This document shows positions 37,057 through 46,271 of a stretch of DNA of 64,000 nt, in pieces. Location of the stretch: the NCBI GenBank assembly GCA_002483085.1, contig DLHF01000049.1:1-64000 (forward strand), in the 5' to 3' direction. This DNA comes from Ignavibacteria bacterium UBA7675 (GTDB lineage: Bacteria > Bacteroidota > Ignavibacteria > Kapaibacteriales > UB7675). The first letter of the stretch is position 1. Each line of letters starts with the position of its first letter. The position numbers and the translations under genes are program-made. The notes under the pieces were generated by a model. The model made no database searches and was not told the DNA's origin. It saw nothing but the letters and a program-made list of their open reading frames with translations.

Positions 37057-39022
37057 CCTGATCAATACTCCTTTGTCTGTGTTCAAAACCGCCCGGAAGC
37101 GAGTACGGCGTATTAAACAGATTATACACCTTTAGAGAAAATCCTACTAGAGGCAGGGGTTCCCAGCTAATGTTCAACCCAGTAAGCAAAAACGCGTCGG
37201 TCTCGTCGTCGGTCACAGTGCGTCTTGTCGATTCATAGCTGCCATCGAGCGCCAGCGATACCGTTTCGGCAAGGCGAACAGCAGCTCCAGCTTTTAGCAA
37301 ATGCACAGGCGAATTGCTGATCTGCCTCTCTGTTTGTTCGTCGACCGACGACTGTAGCGTATAGCTTGCATACGTGCGAAGGAAGCTGGAGCGTGTGCTT
37401 ATCTCAGCTTCGGCTCCCATCGCTCGCGTGGCTCGGCTGTTCTGATACTGTAGCAGCGAGTCTGTCGGGTCGTATCGTTGCTCGATTAGGTTTGTTATGC
37501 GGTTGTAATACAGCGATGCCTCGACATATACATTGCCGCCAATTTGCTGCTCTGCTTCGAGCTCGACAGTAGAAATTTTTTCAGACTTCAGATTGAGGTT
37601 GTCCTTGCTTTCACCTGGAAACATCAAGTACAACTCGCTGAAGTTCGGGGAGCGAAATGCAGTGCCATACAGGAGCTTCAGCGCTGTCTTGTCGTAAGGG
37701 TTGTAGATCAATCCCAACCGGGGCGATACAACAACGCCCGTAGCCGAGTGGTAGTCTAATCGCAATCCAGCGGTAATATTGATATTGTCGCGAACTTGCA
37801 ACTCATCCTGAAGATAGGAGGAAACGACAGTAAAAGGAACATTGCGGCTGAACAGCGTCACCGTATCATAAAGATTGCGGTAGTCGGCAAGCAGGTTATT
37901 GCGGTATTCTACACCCCAAATAAAACGGTTGGATTCCAAGGCATCCCAGCGCACCTGAGCCTCAGCTCCTATCCATTTGTTCGTAGAAGAATCCGGACTT
38001 TCTTCCGGATAAAAATACCTGCCATCGTAGTTGTATTCATTATAATTGGCGCGCAGCAATAGCCCCATATCATCCGCCACATCATCTTCGTACCGCGCTT
38101 CTATCAGACAGTACCTATCGCGTGTCTCCGTGTTGGGATAGTTAAACACGGTATTAAACGACGCGGTTGGAATATCTTTCTGCCGAAAACTGTAATATCC
38201 CTGTAGGGAAAATCCTTCGTAGGAAGATCTGCCCGATACACTGTAGTATTGCTCATCATCGAGCTCGTGCGCTATCCCGTGCCCGGTAGAATCCGTGTCG
38301 AACTCGCTAAAATATAAGTCCCCACCATCGCGCTTGCCTGCCAAGACCGTGGCAGCGAGGTCTATCCCGCTCTCAAACACTTTTCCCGCAGCAATCTGCA
38401 CCTGCCCATAGCCTAAGCTTCCTATCTCTGCCGATGCAGTAATGCCGTCTAATTGCCGACCGTTTTTTGTAATAATATTAATAACTGCAAACATCGCTCC
38501 GGTGCCATAGACAACCGAGCCAGGTCCGCGAACAATTTCGATCCTCTCCACAGCATCCATGTTCAGCGGCAGGTCGTGGCCAAAAGAGGCCGATCCAAAG
38601 ACATTCTCATTTACATAATGGCCGTTCATCAGTACAATCAGGCGGTTGTTGTAGTCTCCCGGACGGCTAAACCCACGCACACCGATATAGGTGTAGTTGC
38701 GGTCGTAGCCCGTGTAGAACCCACGCTGGCTGTTCAGCGCTTCGGCAAGCGTGCGGTAGCCAAAGCTCTTCATATCCCGGTCGGTAATAATCGTCACTGA
38801 AGCAGGCGCAACTCTGATGTTTTGCCAAGCCTTCGACACCGAGTTAATCGGCATATTCAGCAGGGAATCGAGCTGCCCCGAAAATTCTGGGGCTACTGCA
38901 TTGCCAAGCGTGTCCTGTTGCGAGTTTGTCTTCGGCAGAAGGGCATCATTATTTGTATTAGTCTGGGCCAGCGCTGTACTTGCGATCAGCAAGAACCCTA
39001 CAAAACAGCTAATTTTCCACAT
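37016..39022 (-). CDS. TonB-dependent outer-membrane receptor
   Basis: The 668-residue receptor starts with a signal peptide (MWKISCFVGFLLIASTALAQ). It contains a plug domain (about 70-180; RVAPASVTIITDRDM, TLAEALNSQRGFY, GVRGFSRPGDYNNR, VERIEIVRGPGSVVYGTGAM) and a 22-strand-type barrel, with YNPYDKTALKLLYGTAFRSP and a final strand RSIVARLRVAL. The closest pattern is the vitamin B12/colicin-type receptor. The substrate is unknown. Being followed by YfiR-like and kinase genes suggests a role in signalling as well as uptake. The start is set by the signal peptide. Confidence 0.92.
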   Translation of the reverse strand: MWKISCFVGFLLIASTALAQTNTNNDALLPKTNSQQDTLGNAVAPEFSGQLDSLLNMPINSVSKAWQNIRVAPASVTIITDRDMKSFGYRTLAEALNSQRGFYTGYDRNYTYIGVRGFSRPGDYNNRLIVLMNGHYVNENVFGSASFGHDLPLNMDAVERIEIVRGPGSVVYGTGAMFAVINIITKNGRQLDGITASAEIGSLGYGQVQIAAGKVFESGIDLAATVLAGKRDGGDLYFSEFDTDSTGHGIAHELDDEQYYSVSGRSSYEGFSLQGYYSFRQKDIPTASFNTVFNYPNTETRDRYCLIEARYEDDVADDMGLLLRANYNEYNYDGRYFYPEESPDSSTNKWIGAEAQVRWDALESNRFIWGVEYRNNLLADYRNLYDTVTLFSRNVPFTVVSSYLQDELQVRDNINITAGLRLDYHSATGVVVSPRLGLIYNPYDKTALKLLYGTAFRSPNFSELYLMFPGESKDNLNLKSEKISTVELEAEQQIGGNVYVEASLYYNRITNLIEQRYDPTDSLLQYQNSRATRAMGAEAEISTRSSFLRTYASYTLQSSVDEQTERQISNSPVHLLKAGAAVRLAETVSLALDGSYESTRRTVTDDETDAFLLTGLNISWEPLPLVGFSLKVYNLFNTPYSLPGGFEHRQRSIDQDGRSIVARLRVAL

Positions 39023-39148
39023 AAGGAGGATTCCTGTAGTAGCGTGTGGGAAGAGTATCGACTGCCACCCCCCGTTCTTGATTATTCTATCGCAGCAGTG
39101 CCGCAATACATTCCCCAAAGTACACAGTACAGCAGCGCTCATTATGGT

Positions 39149-39238
39149 GCTTTGGTCTGCGTCCTCGCTGTTGGTCTTTGCACCGCGCAGCACACCCGCC
39201 GCGTGGCTGTTCGTCGCGTCGTTCGCGCATTGTCATCG
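39149..39238 (+). repeat. Composite intergenic repeat, copy 6 (module A)
   Basis: GCTTTGGTCTGCGTCCTCG, CACCGCGCAGCACACCCGC, CGCGTGGCTGTTC and TCGTTCGCGCATTG follow in the order seen in copy 3. It lies in the 375-bp spacer between the CLC stop and the TonB-receptor start; nothing else is recognised in that spacer. Confidence 0.7.
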
Positions 39239-39397
39239 CAGGCTTCACATTGTTCTTAGGGTGGCAGTGCCAAGAGGAGCCTGCTATCAACAGCAATGCT
39301 CTACGCTTCCCCAACTATCGGCAGGCGGGAAAGCCAAACAACTATTATCAAAATTTCCACGCAGACCTATACAGCTCCGGTGCTTTGCGCTCTGCTC

Positions 39398-40783
39398 TTA
39401 TTCTGCTCGCCCGGGTTGGTTTCGTTCCTCTACTGGATTGAATGTGCTCAGCCCGCTGATACGCTCTACCACAAACACAGCAAACACTGCGGAAAACAGC
39501 AATGGCAGAATGATTTCGTAATTATTGATAATCTCGCACAGTAGAATCGCCGCCGTCAGTGGAATTTTCCATGTACCAGCCAGCACTGCACCAGCACACA
39601 CAAGTGCAAACAGTCCGGGCTGAGTGCCGGGCACCACAGAACTGAGCAGTACACCGAAGCCAAAGCCAAACATCGCCCCTGTCTTCAGAGCGGGAGCAAA
39701 CGTACCACCAGCACCACCACTCCCAAGCGTTATAGCATTGGACACGGGCTTGAGCAGCACAGTAGCCAGGGCGATAAGCAGCGTTGTATTGCCGGAAATC
39801 GCCTGATTGATAGGGGTATAGCTCGTTTCTAACATCGTTGGAAGAACAATAACCAGCCCACCAGCAACTAATCCCCCGAAGGCAGGACGCCATACCGAGG
39901 GTAGGCGTTGCAGAAGACGCTCTACAACCGAGTGAGTACGGTTGAATATACGAAGGTAATACACAGCCACAAGGCCGCTTGCCATGCCTGCTATTGCGAG
40001 AAAAACGTAATCACTAAGTGCAGGAGCGGCGGGCAGCACGGCATGTAGCAAAGGAGTGTTGCCAAGAAATATACGCGCCACAGCAGTAGCCAGCACCGAC
40101 GAAATCACCAGGGGAATAAACGAGCGCAGGCGCAGCTCGCCAGTAACAGCCTCTAATGCAAAGATTACGCCTGCAAGCGGCGCGTTAAAAATACCGCTGA
40201 TGGCCGCAGCAGCACCAGCAGCACACAAAATCCGCAGCTTGTCTGGCCTGAGCTGAAACATCTGCCCAAGCGCAGAACCAAGCGATGATCCGAGCAGTAC
40301 GGTCGGCCCCTCGCGGCCTGCACCACCTCCCGAAGCGATGGAAAATGCGGCTGTCACAATAGACTTGATAGAATTCCGCCAATCGATTTTCCCTTGCCCA
40401 GCATTAATCGCATGGATAAGCGTTCCCAGCCCTTCGCCGTGTACATTGCGGAACAGTGTGCGGCTGATAAGCCCTACACCAAGGCCACCAAGCGCCGTTA
40501 CTAATGGAAACAGATAGCTGCCAAAATGAATAACACGGTCGGCAGAGTGGAACATGATGTTGAACAGGTGTTCAGCATAAATCATCACGAGGTGGAAAAT
40601 TACAATACATCCCCCGATGGCGATGCCCACCACACACGCAATAAGAAGCAAGGCATAGTCTGTGTGGCGATATAAGGGTATGCGCGCCATAAAAGCAACT
40701 CCGCTTCCAAGTGTGCGCTTTATGGCCAGAACATTTCTCCTGATATACAAATCCCCGAAAGATTCCTTGGGGTCACCGTCCAT
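39398..40783 (-). CDS. CLC-type chloride channel/antiporter
   Basis: The 461-residue polytopic membrane protein carries CLC selectivity signatures: GREGPTVLLG with the gating glutamate (about 133-142), and GSGGAGGTFAPALKTG. The AGAAAAISGIFNAPLAGVIF block is also typical. The retained glutamate suggests a Cl-/H+ exchanger rather than a channel. There is no CBS domain after the last helix. The start could lie within the first 30 residues, because hydrophobic sequence begins only near residue 45. It stands alone on the minus strand. Confidence 0.92.
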   Translation of the reverse strand: MDGDPKESFGDLYIRRNVLAIKRTLGSGVAFMARIPLYRHTDYALLLIACVVGIAIGGCIVIFHLVMIYAEHLFNIMFHSADRVIHFGSYLFPLVTALGGLGVGLISRTLFRNVHGEGLGTLIHAINAGQGKIDWRNSIKSIVTAAFSIASGGGAGREGPTVLLGSSLGSALGQMFQLRPDKLRILCAAGAAAAISGIFNAPLAGVIFALEAVTGELRLRSFIPLVISSVLATAVARIFLGNTPLLHAVLPAAPALSDYVFLAIAGMASGLVAVYYLRIFNRTHSVVERLLQRLPSVWRPAFGGLVAGGLVIVLPTMLETSYTPINQAISGNTTLLIALATVLLKPVSNAITLGSGGAGGTFAPALKTGAMFGFGFGVLLSSVVPGTQPGLFALVCAGAVLAGTWKIPLTAAILLCEIINNYEIILPLLFSAVFAVFVVERISGLSTFNPVEERNQPGRAE

Positions 40784-40944
40784 GTTTTTTTACCTTATCA
40801 TACATTGGATACATTCACAGCACAAATCTACGGAAAAACAGCAACCAAGACGGAAAGAACCGACTTTTTGGGTGGATAGTGAATCAATTGTAAGTCTGTA
40901 TTCATCGCAGTTTCATCTACGAAGTCCGCCCGTTCTGCTCTATA

Positions 40945-41406
40945 TCACACTCCAAACTGCTTCAAATGGTGGTCGCAGTGCTTATAGATATGCCGGCCCC
41001 AATCCTCGCGGGCAAAGCCGCCCATAATAGGATGGTCAGGCCAGTTGCTGCGTGCCTCGGCGTTTGCAAACTCATCCAGCAGGCGCACTAATTCGCGAAC
41101 GTCGGCCTCGAATTCTCCAGGCTTTGTGCCTCCTGCCGCTTGGTCTACTTCCGGAGCGGTCGGCAGTACTCCACGCGGCCAAGGCAGCGAGTTCAAAGCC
41201 ATGATGCGGAATATGCGTGTGCGAGTGAGAGCGTTGCCGATAAAATGTATCTGCCGCGTACCAAGCGCTGCTCGCACACTGTCGGCCAGATGGCACACCA
41301 TCTGATGAGGCGTCATTGCCCCCCAACGCCGCCGGGAAGTCGGAGTCAGTTTGCGAATGCGCGAAAGTATTTCTCGTCGTTCTTCGGAATGCAGAAATGT
41401 TTTCAT
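40945..41406 (-). CDS. DUF1569/DinB-like protein
   Basis: The 153-residue protein has the DUF1569 pattern: RIRKLTPTSRRRWGAMTPHQ, MVCHLADSVRAALG, then ALNSLPWPRG and the C-terminal HPIMGGFAREDWGRHIYKHCDHHLKQFG. The histidines in CHLAD and HCDHHL are placed as in metal-binding DinB four-helix proteins. DinB relatives include thiol-dependent S-transferases; no substrate is known for this group. The start at 41406 (MKTFLHSEE) is preferred; one 4 codons earlier is possible. Confidence 0.8.
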   Translation of the reverse strand: MKTFLHSEERREILSRIRKLTPTSRRRWGAMTPHQMVCHLADSVRAALGTRQIHFIGNALTRTRIFRIMALNSLPWPRGVLPTAPEVDQAAGGTKPGEFEADVRELVRLLDEFANAEARSNWPDHPIMGGFAREDWGRHIYKHCDHHLKQFGV

Positions 41407-41688
41407 AGAGCAGCACATAACCTATCATAAAGTTCTACTGCATACAGATGCTCTGTAGCAGTACAAACATACTATCAATGCTCTGTAGCGGCGTGTACAA
41501 TCTATTACCAGCCTTAAAAATCAAAACCGCACCACAATTTCTGCCACCTGTCTGATCGCCTGTATTGAAGCGGGTTCCAGCGTTTTTCGGCCTATAGCAA
41601 ACGCCTTCGGGCGCACATAAAAATTTCCATACCTCGGCAGAATTGTTACCTTTACAGGCTTTGTACCACCAATGAAGAGGATACGACA

Positions 41689-43161
41689 ATGCACATTGTC
41701 GACATTATAATCTTTTTTGCATACATGGCTGTAATGCTTGGTGTAGGGTTTTTCTTTATGAAGAAAAACCGCAATGCCGAGGATTATTACGTAGGGGGGC
41801 GGAGCATGGGAAGCTGGCATGTCGGGCTGTCTGTAGTGGCCACCGATGTCGGCGGCGGGTTCTCTATCGGGCTTGGTGGATTAGGTTTTACAATGGGACT
41901 TTCCGGCTCATGGATGCTGTTCACCGGTCTTATAGGTGCATGGCTCAGCGCAGTGATACTGATCCCGAAAGTCCGGCGCAACAGAAATCTCGACTCGTGC
42001 CTTACATTCCCGGATATATTCCGCCATTTTTACAACGAAAAAACCGCGCTGCTCGCCGGTATTATTTCCGCTATTGGCTATATCGGCTTTACCAGTTCAC
42101 AAATTCTGGCGGGAGCGAAATTAGCCTCGGGAACATTTCCGACATTGGACACCACAACGGCGCTACTTATTATGGGTGCCATCGCCATAGTGTACACCGT
42201 GTTGGGCGGTATCAAGGCGGTCATCTACACCGATACTATTCAGTGGATCATCCTTATGGCCGGGCTCATTTTCATAGGCATACCTGTTGCCTATACCGCT
42301 GTAGGTGGCTGGGACGGCATTCACTCCACACTTCCTGCGGAATTCCTCTCGTTTACCAATATCACATGGCAGCAAGTAGTAAAATGGGCTATCACGATCA
42401 TCCCCATCTGGTTTGTAGGCATGACGCTGTACCAGCGCATTTATGCCTGCCGCGACGAGAAGAGTGCCCGAAGAGCGTGGTTTATCGCCGGTTTGTTCGA
42501 GTGGCCTGTAATGGCACTTATGGGTGTGCTGCTCGGTTTGTTTGCTCGTGCGGCTGCCGAACAGGGATTGCTCGGCGCCGGAGGTGTATCGCTTGCCGAT
42601 GCAGAGAAAGGGCTTCCAATTCTGCTGCGCACAATCCTACCAGCCGGGCTGATGGGGCTCATGCTCTCGTCGTATTTCTCCGCAATTCTCTCTACAGCCG
42701 ATAGCTGCCTGATGGCAGCTTCCGGCAATGTCGTGTCGGATATTCTCAACAGGATAATTCGCGTCGACCAAAATACAACCACGTTCTTGCGCATCTCGCA
42801 GCTTGCCACGCTTGTGATTGGTGTGGTCGCGCTGCTGCTGGCTACAGCCATGACAAGCGTGCTGGACCTAATGCTGTACTCCTACTCGTTCATGGTGTCC
42901 GGCCTGTTTATTCCCGTGCTGGGGGCGTTTTTCTGGCGTCATAGCACAGCTACAGGAGCATTCTGGTCCATGCTCGCAGGCGGTACCACAACTGTCGCTC
43001 TGTCTACCATCGGTTGGCCTCTGCCTCTCGGCCTGGATGCCAATGTGTTCGGCATTCTCACCTCGCTGGCCGTGTTTGTCACTCTTTCGCTGGCTGGCAG
43101 ACAGCAAGCAACACAACCGCCGAGTTCAAAGTTCTCTACAACACGAAGAGATAGCTTGTAG
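41689..43161 (+). CDS. Sodium:solute symporter (SSS family)
   Basis: The 490-residue protein has about 13 helices and the family motifs YVGGRSMGSWHVGLSVVATD (about 37-56), GFTSSQILAGAKLASG and GLMGLMLSSYFSAILSTADS. These proteins import solutes such as sugars, amino acids or carboxylates with Na+. The substrate cannot be told from sequence; the early YYVGGRSMG pattern is common to proline, pantothenate and sugar members. It is the first of three plus-strand genes (symporter, acetyltransferase, racemase), with a 63-bp gap to the next. Confidence 0.9.
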   Translation: MHIVDIIIFFAYMAVMLGVGFFFMKKNRNAEDYYVGGRSMGSWHVGLSVVATDVGGGFSIGLGGLGFTMGLSGSWMLFTGLIGAWLSAVILIPKVRRNRNLDSCLTFPDIFRHFYNEKTALLAGIISAIGYIGFTSSQILAGAKLASGTFPTLDTTTALLIMGAIAIVYTVLGGIKAVIYTDTIQWIILMAGLIFIGIPVAYTAVGGWDGIHSTLPAEFLSFTNITWQQVVKWAITIIPIWFVGMTLYQRIYACRDEKSARRAWFIAGLFEWPVMALMGVLLGLFARAAAEQGLLGAGGVSLADAEKGLPILLRTILPAGLMGLMLSSYFSAILSTADSCLMAASGNVVSDILNRIIRVDQNTTTFLRISQLATLVIGVVALLLATAMTSVLDLMLYSYSFMVSGLFIPVLGAFFWRHSTATGAFWSMLAGGTTTVALSTIGWPLPLGLDANVFGILTSLAVFVTLSLAGRQQATQPPSSKFSTTRRDSL

Positions 43162-43224
43162 CGCAGTTTTCTGGCTCATGCAAACAGCATCTCTATTTTA
43201 TATTCACATATCACATAGGTAATC

Positions 43225-43665
43225 ATGATACTCTATACAACATTGACAGCAAACGATGGAACAGGAACATCGGGCAAAGAACGAGTTGCCGATTTTCTGC
43301 TGCACCATCTCGGTCCCTACGGCGATAAAAAAGAGGATATTCTCAAAGCTATTGATTATTCTCTGAGCGCCGAGCCGGGCAAAGGCGGTTTTGTCTTGGT
43401 AGCCGAAGCGAACGACGAGCTCCTCGGCGCAGTGGTGATGAACAGCACTGGTATGAACGGCTATATTCCCGATAATATTCTCGTGTACATCGCTACCCAC
43501 GACCAGCACCGTGGCAAGGGAATCGGCAAAGCACTGATGCAGCACGCTATGCAGGAAGCCAAGGGCGATATCGCGCTTCATGTAGAACCCGACAACCCCG
43601 CACGCGGGCTCTACAACAGCTTGGGCTTCACCAATAAATACATAGAAATGAGGTACAAAAAATAG
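43225..43665 (+). CDS. GNAT N-acetyltransferase
   Basis: The 146-residue protein has the GNAT core: VLVAEANDELLGAVVM strand pair, the acetyl-CoA loop HRGKGIGKALMQHAMQEAKG (about 94-113) and the end ARGLYNSLGFTNKYIEM. Members acetylate small amines or proteins; the substrate is unknown. It lies between a symporter and an amino-acid racemase, suggesting amino-acid metabolism, but a composite repeat separates it from the racemase. Confidence 0.85.
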   Translation: MILYTTLTANDGTGTSGKERVADFLLHHLGPYGDKKEDILKAIDYSLSAEPGKGGFVLVAEANDELLGAVVMNSTGMNGYIPDNILVYIATHDQHRGKGIGKALMQHAMQEAKGDIALHVEPDNPARGLYNSLGFTNKYIEMRYKK

Positions 43666-43737
43666 ATAGGCGGAAAATTGCACAAGGAGCTCTCGCCTTC
43701 CGGTGTCGGCTCCATACCTGCGATAAGGGTAGGGCAA

Positions 43738-43797
43738 CGACGCGGCGGGTGTGCAGCGCGGTGCAGAGACGAGGCGGAAAAGCGGAGACCGAAGCGC
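43738..43797 (-). repeat. Composite intergenic repeat, copy 7 (module A, inverted)
   Basis: CGACGCGGCGGGTGTGCAGC, GCGGTGCAGAGAC and GAGACCGAAGCGC are the reverse complement of module A. It lies between the acetyltransferase and racemase genes, 100 bp before the racemase start. Confidence 0.7.
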
Positions 43798-43896
43798 ACA
43801 AGCAAGATGCAAAAATTCGTGCTACAGTGCAGAACCAAACCGCAGACGCGCTCGCCGGTAGTTCACGGACGCTGTTCAACAATTACGGAGGATATC

Positions 43897-45039
43897 ATGG
43901 CTATTTTGAAAATGTACAGAAATCGGCTTCGGCATAATTACGAGTTTCTCGACAGCCTGTTCAAAGAACGCGGCATTGAATGGGGAATTGTCACCAAACT
44001 CTTGTGCGGCAATAAAGCATTTATCCGGGAAGTGCTCGACCTGGGCATACGCCAGATACACGACTCGCGTGTAAGCAATCTAAAAGTGGTAAAGCAGCTC
44101 AACCCGGAAATCCAGACCGTGTATATCAAGCCGCCACCGAAGCGCAGCATCCCGCAGATTGTGGAGTACGCAGATGTAAGCCTGAACAGCGATTACTCCA
44201 CGATTTGCTCTCTCTCGGCAGAAGCAGTGCGCCAGAACCGCCAGCATAAAATTGTCATTATGATTGAAATGGGCGACCTGCGCGAAGGCGTGATGGGCAA
44301 CGACCTTATGGAGTTTTACAATCGCATTTTTCAGTTGCCAAACATCGAAGTTGTCGGGCTAGGAACGAATCTGAACTGTATGAATGGCGTGATGCCTACC
44401 CAGGACAAGCTCATCCAGCTCAGCCTGTACAGGCAGCTTATTGAGGCGAGATTCAACAAAAAAATACCGTGGATTTCGGCGGGCACATCGGTGACAATTC
44501 CTCTGCTATACCGCCATCAAATACCAGCGGGATGCAACCACTTTCGCGTAGGCGAAACTCTGTATTTTGGCGCCGATCTGTTCAACGACGGTATTATCGA
44601 GGGCATGCAGCCCGATGTCTTCGAGCTGTTTGCAGAAATTATTGATGTCGCGGAGAAGCCGCTTGTCCCCGTGGGACCTTTCGGCAGCAATCCGATGGGA
44701 GAAACCTACAAGGTAGATAGCGAACTTTATGGGAAGACAACATACCGAGCTATTATTGACATAGGATTGCTCGATATTCTCCCTGATTTTCTCATTCCAA
44801 ACGATGGCGATATTCGCTACCTCGGAGCCAGTTCCGACATGCTTATCTACGACATAGGCGACAACCCTCAGGGCTATAAAGTCGGCGATTTCCTTTCGTT
44901 CCGGCTCCGCTATATGGGCGCGCTGCGGCTGATTAATTCGCGCTACATCGACAAGACTGTGGTGACAGAATCACCGGCTCTTTCCTTGCCGCCGAGTTCA
45001 GTCGTGCTCAATGGAGTAACGGCTGTGAAGGAACCGTAG
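43897..45039 (+). CDS. Alanine-racemase-like PLP enzyme, ornithine racemase type
   Basis: The 380-residue protein folds as the N-terminal PLP barrel of alanine racemase. The Schiff-base Lys is probably in GIVTKLLCGN (about residue 34), IHDSRVSNLKVVKQL follows, and the phosphate-binding end of the barrel shows GTSVTIP and RVGETLYFGAD. It matches the Orr/YhfX-like branch, which racemises ornithine or related amino acids, better than biosynthetic alanine racemase. The ATG at 43897 has GGAGGAT before it; earlier in-frame codons run through the composite repeat and are rejected. Confidence 0.85.
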   Translation: MAILKMYRNRLRHNYEFLDSLFKERGIEWGIVTKLLCGNKAFIREVLDLGIRQIHDSRVSNLKVVKQLNPEIQTVYIKPPPKRSIPQIVEYADVSLNSDYSTICSLSAEAVRQNRQHKIVIMIEMGDLREGVMGNDLMEFYNRIFQLPNIEVVGLGTNLNCMNGVMPTQDKLIQLSLYRQLIEARFNKKIPWISAGTSVTIPLLYRHQIPAGCNHFRVGETLYFGADLFNDGIIEGMQPDVFELFAEIIDVAEKPLVPVGPFGSNPMGETYKVDSELYGKTTYRAIIDIGLLDILPDFLIPNDGDIRYLGASSDMLIYDIGDNPQGYKVGDFLSFRLRYMGALRLINSRYIDKTVVTESPALSLPPSSVVLNGVTAVKEP

Positions 45040-45128
45040 TAGCCAAGTCTTGTGCATGGTATTGATTCTGTATCTGTATGTGTACGGGAGATAACAGCGT
45101 TCTTTCCTGCCGCCAGCAACGGCGATGT

Positions 45129-45548
45129 CTACGCTGCAATCTGCTCTGCCGACTGTTCAGTCATTGTAGTTGCCAGCAGAGTATAAGCAGCGCTCCAAGC
45201 CTCGCGCACATCGACATCGAATTTACTGCCAAGCTCTTTTTCAAGCGTCCAGAGCAATGCCTCGCCCACTGTTGCATACTGGCTCTCCTCTACACCATAG
45301 CCGCGATGGCGCTCGCCGAGGCGGACGACATGAGGCAAGAGTTCACCGGGGTTGTCGAGCCCTTTTACAACAAAAGCGAGCATTGTGAGCAGCTTGCGTC
45401 CCTGCTCGGTAAGGCTGCCCGGAAACAGCGGACGCAGAGAAGAATCGAGAAAAAACAAACGGGCGTAAAAGCGCATAGCGATAAGGTCTGCATCGGAGCG
45501 AATAGCGGCAAAGGATTGTTGTACGAGAGCGATCTGTTGCTGTGTCAT
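45129..45548 (-). CDS. Single-domain bacterial globin, copy 1
   Basis: The 139-residue globin resembles the haem domain of Vitreoscilla haemoglobin and flavohaemoglobins. Visible features are MRFYARLFFLDSSLRPLFPG with Tyr B10 and Phe CD1, and the proximal His in GERHRGYGV (about residue 84). The ending helix is EAWSAAYTLLATTM. It would bind O2 or NO in the cytoplasm; without a reductase domain it needs an external electron donor. A second globin lies upstream on the same strand with a matching promoter element. Confidence 0.92.
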   Translation of the reverse strand: MTQQQIALVQQSFAAIRSDADLIAMRFYARLFFLDSSLRPLFPGSLTEQGRKLLTMLAFVVKGLDNPGELLPHVVRLGERHRGYGVEESQYATVGEALLWTLEKELGSKFDVDVREAWSAAYTLLATTMTEQSAEQIAA

Positions 45549-45591
45549 GGTACAAAAGGAAAAAAAAATTGAATACTGCTGTTGTATGCTA

Positions 45592-45626
45592 CAAAACTAC
45601 TGGTAGGCACTCACCGCTTACTCACC
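45592..45626 (-). promoter_or_regulatory. Globin-1 promoter and shared operator
   Basis: On the minus strand a -7 box TAGTTTTG (plus 45592-45599) is preceded 10 bp upstream by GGTGAGTAAGCGGTGAGT (plus 45609-45626), a direct repeat of GGTGAGT. No TTTG -33 box is found, so the repeat may bind an activator. The same arrangement precedes globin 2. Confidence 0.65.
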
Positions 45627-45674
45627 GTGCTGATGCGCCCTACCCACTAGGCGATAGGAGCAGGCAGCCAGAAC

Positions 45675-46091
45675 TTAAGCAGCCATAGCTACTTGCCGTG
45701 GCGCGGCGATGATCATTCGTATCGAGGCCGTGTACAGTGAGTTCCATGCTTCGCGTACTTCCACAGTCCATTCACTGCCGAGCTCTTTTTCCAATGCCCA
45801 CAACAGCGCTTCTTGTACAGCATCGTACTTCTTGCCATGTGTGCCGTTGCCATAGTGCATATGCAGCCTTGCAATGTGCGGGAATACTCTTCCGGGCATT
45901 CCCGCTTCCCGAACGATAAAACCAAACATTCCAGCGATCTTAGTAAGTTCGTTCAGGTCGGGTGGGAACAGCAGCCCGAGCGAAACATCAAGAGCAAACA
46001 GCCGCGCATAAAAGCGCATGGCAAGGCTGTGAGGATCGAAGTGAAGAGCGGCAATCGAGTGCCGGACGAGAGCGATTTGTTCGCGTGTCAT
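45675..46091 (-). CDS. Single-domain bacterial globin, copy 2
   Basis: The 138-residue tandem paralogue of the next gene has MTREQIALVRHSIAAL at the start, MRFYARLFALDVS with Tyr B10, proximal His in ARLHMHYGNG aligned with that of copy 1, and EALLWALEKELGS, nearly identical in both. Differences cluster in the region between the E and F helices and around the F helix, so ligand handling may differ. It begins 60 bp downstream of the shared operator. Confidence 0.9.
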   Translation of the reverse strand: MTREQIALVRHSIAALHFDPHSLAMRFYARLFALDVSLGLLFPPDLNELTKIAGMFGFIVREAGMPGRVFPHIARLHMHYGNGTHGKKYDAVQEALLWALEKELGSEWTVEVREAWNSLYTASIRMIIAAPRQVAMAA

Positions 46092-46132
46092 AGTGTTGAA
46101 GCGACACAGAGTTAAACATTATTTCTATGCCG

Positions 46133-46167
46133 CAAAACTACCGGATGCTACTCACCGCATACTCACC
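46133..46167 (-). promoter_or_regulatory. Globin-2 promoter and shared operator
   Basis: TAGTTTTG (plus 46133-46140) and GGTGAGTATGCGGTGAGT (plus 46150-46167) repeat the globin-1 arrangement. The repeat differs at one of 18 positions, has the same 10-bp gap to the -7 box and nearly the same distance to the start codon (59 versus 61 bp). Confidence 0.65.
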
Positions 46168-46183
46168 AGCAGTATTTAAAACG

Positions 46184-46212
46184 AAAAACGGCCCGAAAAA
46201 GGGGCCGTTTTT
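46184..46212 (-). terminator. Terminator after the short ClpB gene
   Basis: AAAAACGGCCC (46184-46194) pairs with GGGCCGTTTTT (46202-46212), giving T-runs on either strand. It lies 60 bp after the clpB stop on the minus strand, so the transcript really ends here rather than continuing into a second ATPase domain. Confidence 0.85.
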
Positions 46213-46271
46213 GCAAGGAAAATTTGGATACGGAGGGAACCGAGAAAGCACATGCTCGCGGTTGTTGTTCT

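Noticed and set aside
43678..43896. 73-residue N-terminal extension of the racemase
   Set aside because: It covers a composite repeat, and the ATG at 43897 has GGAGGAT and the normal family N-terminus.
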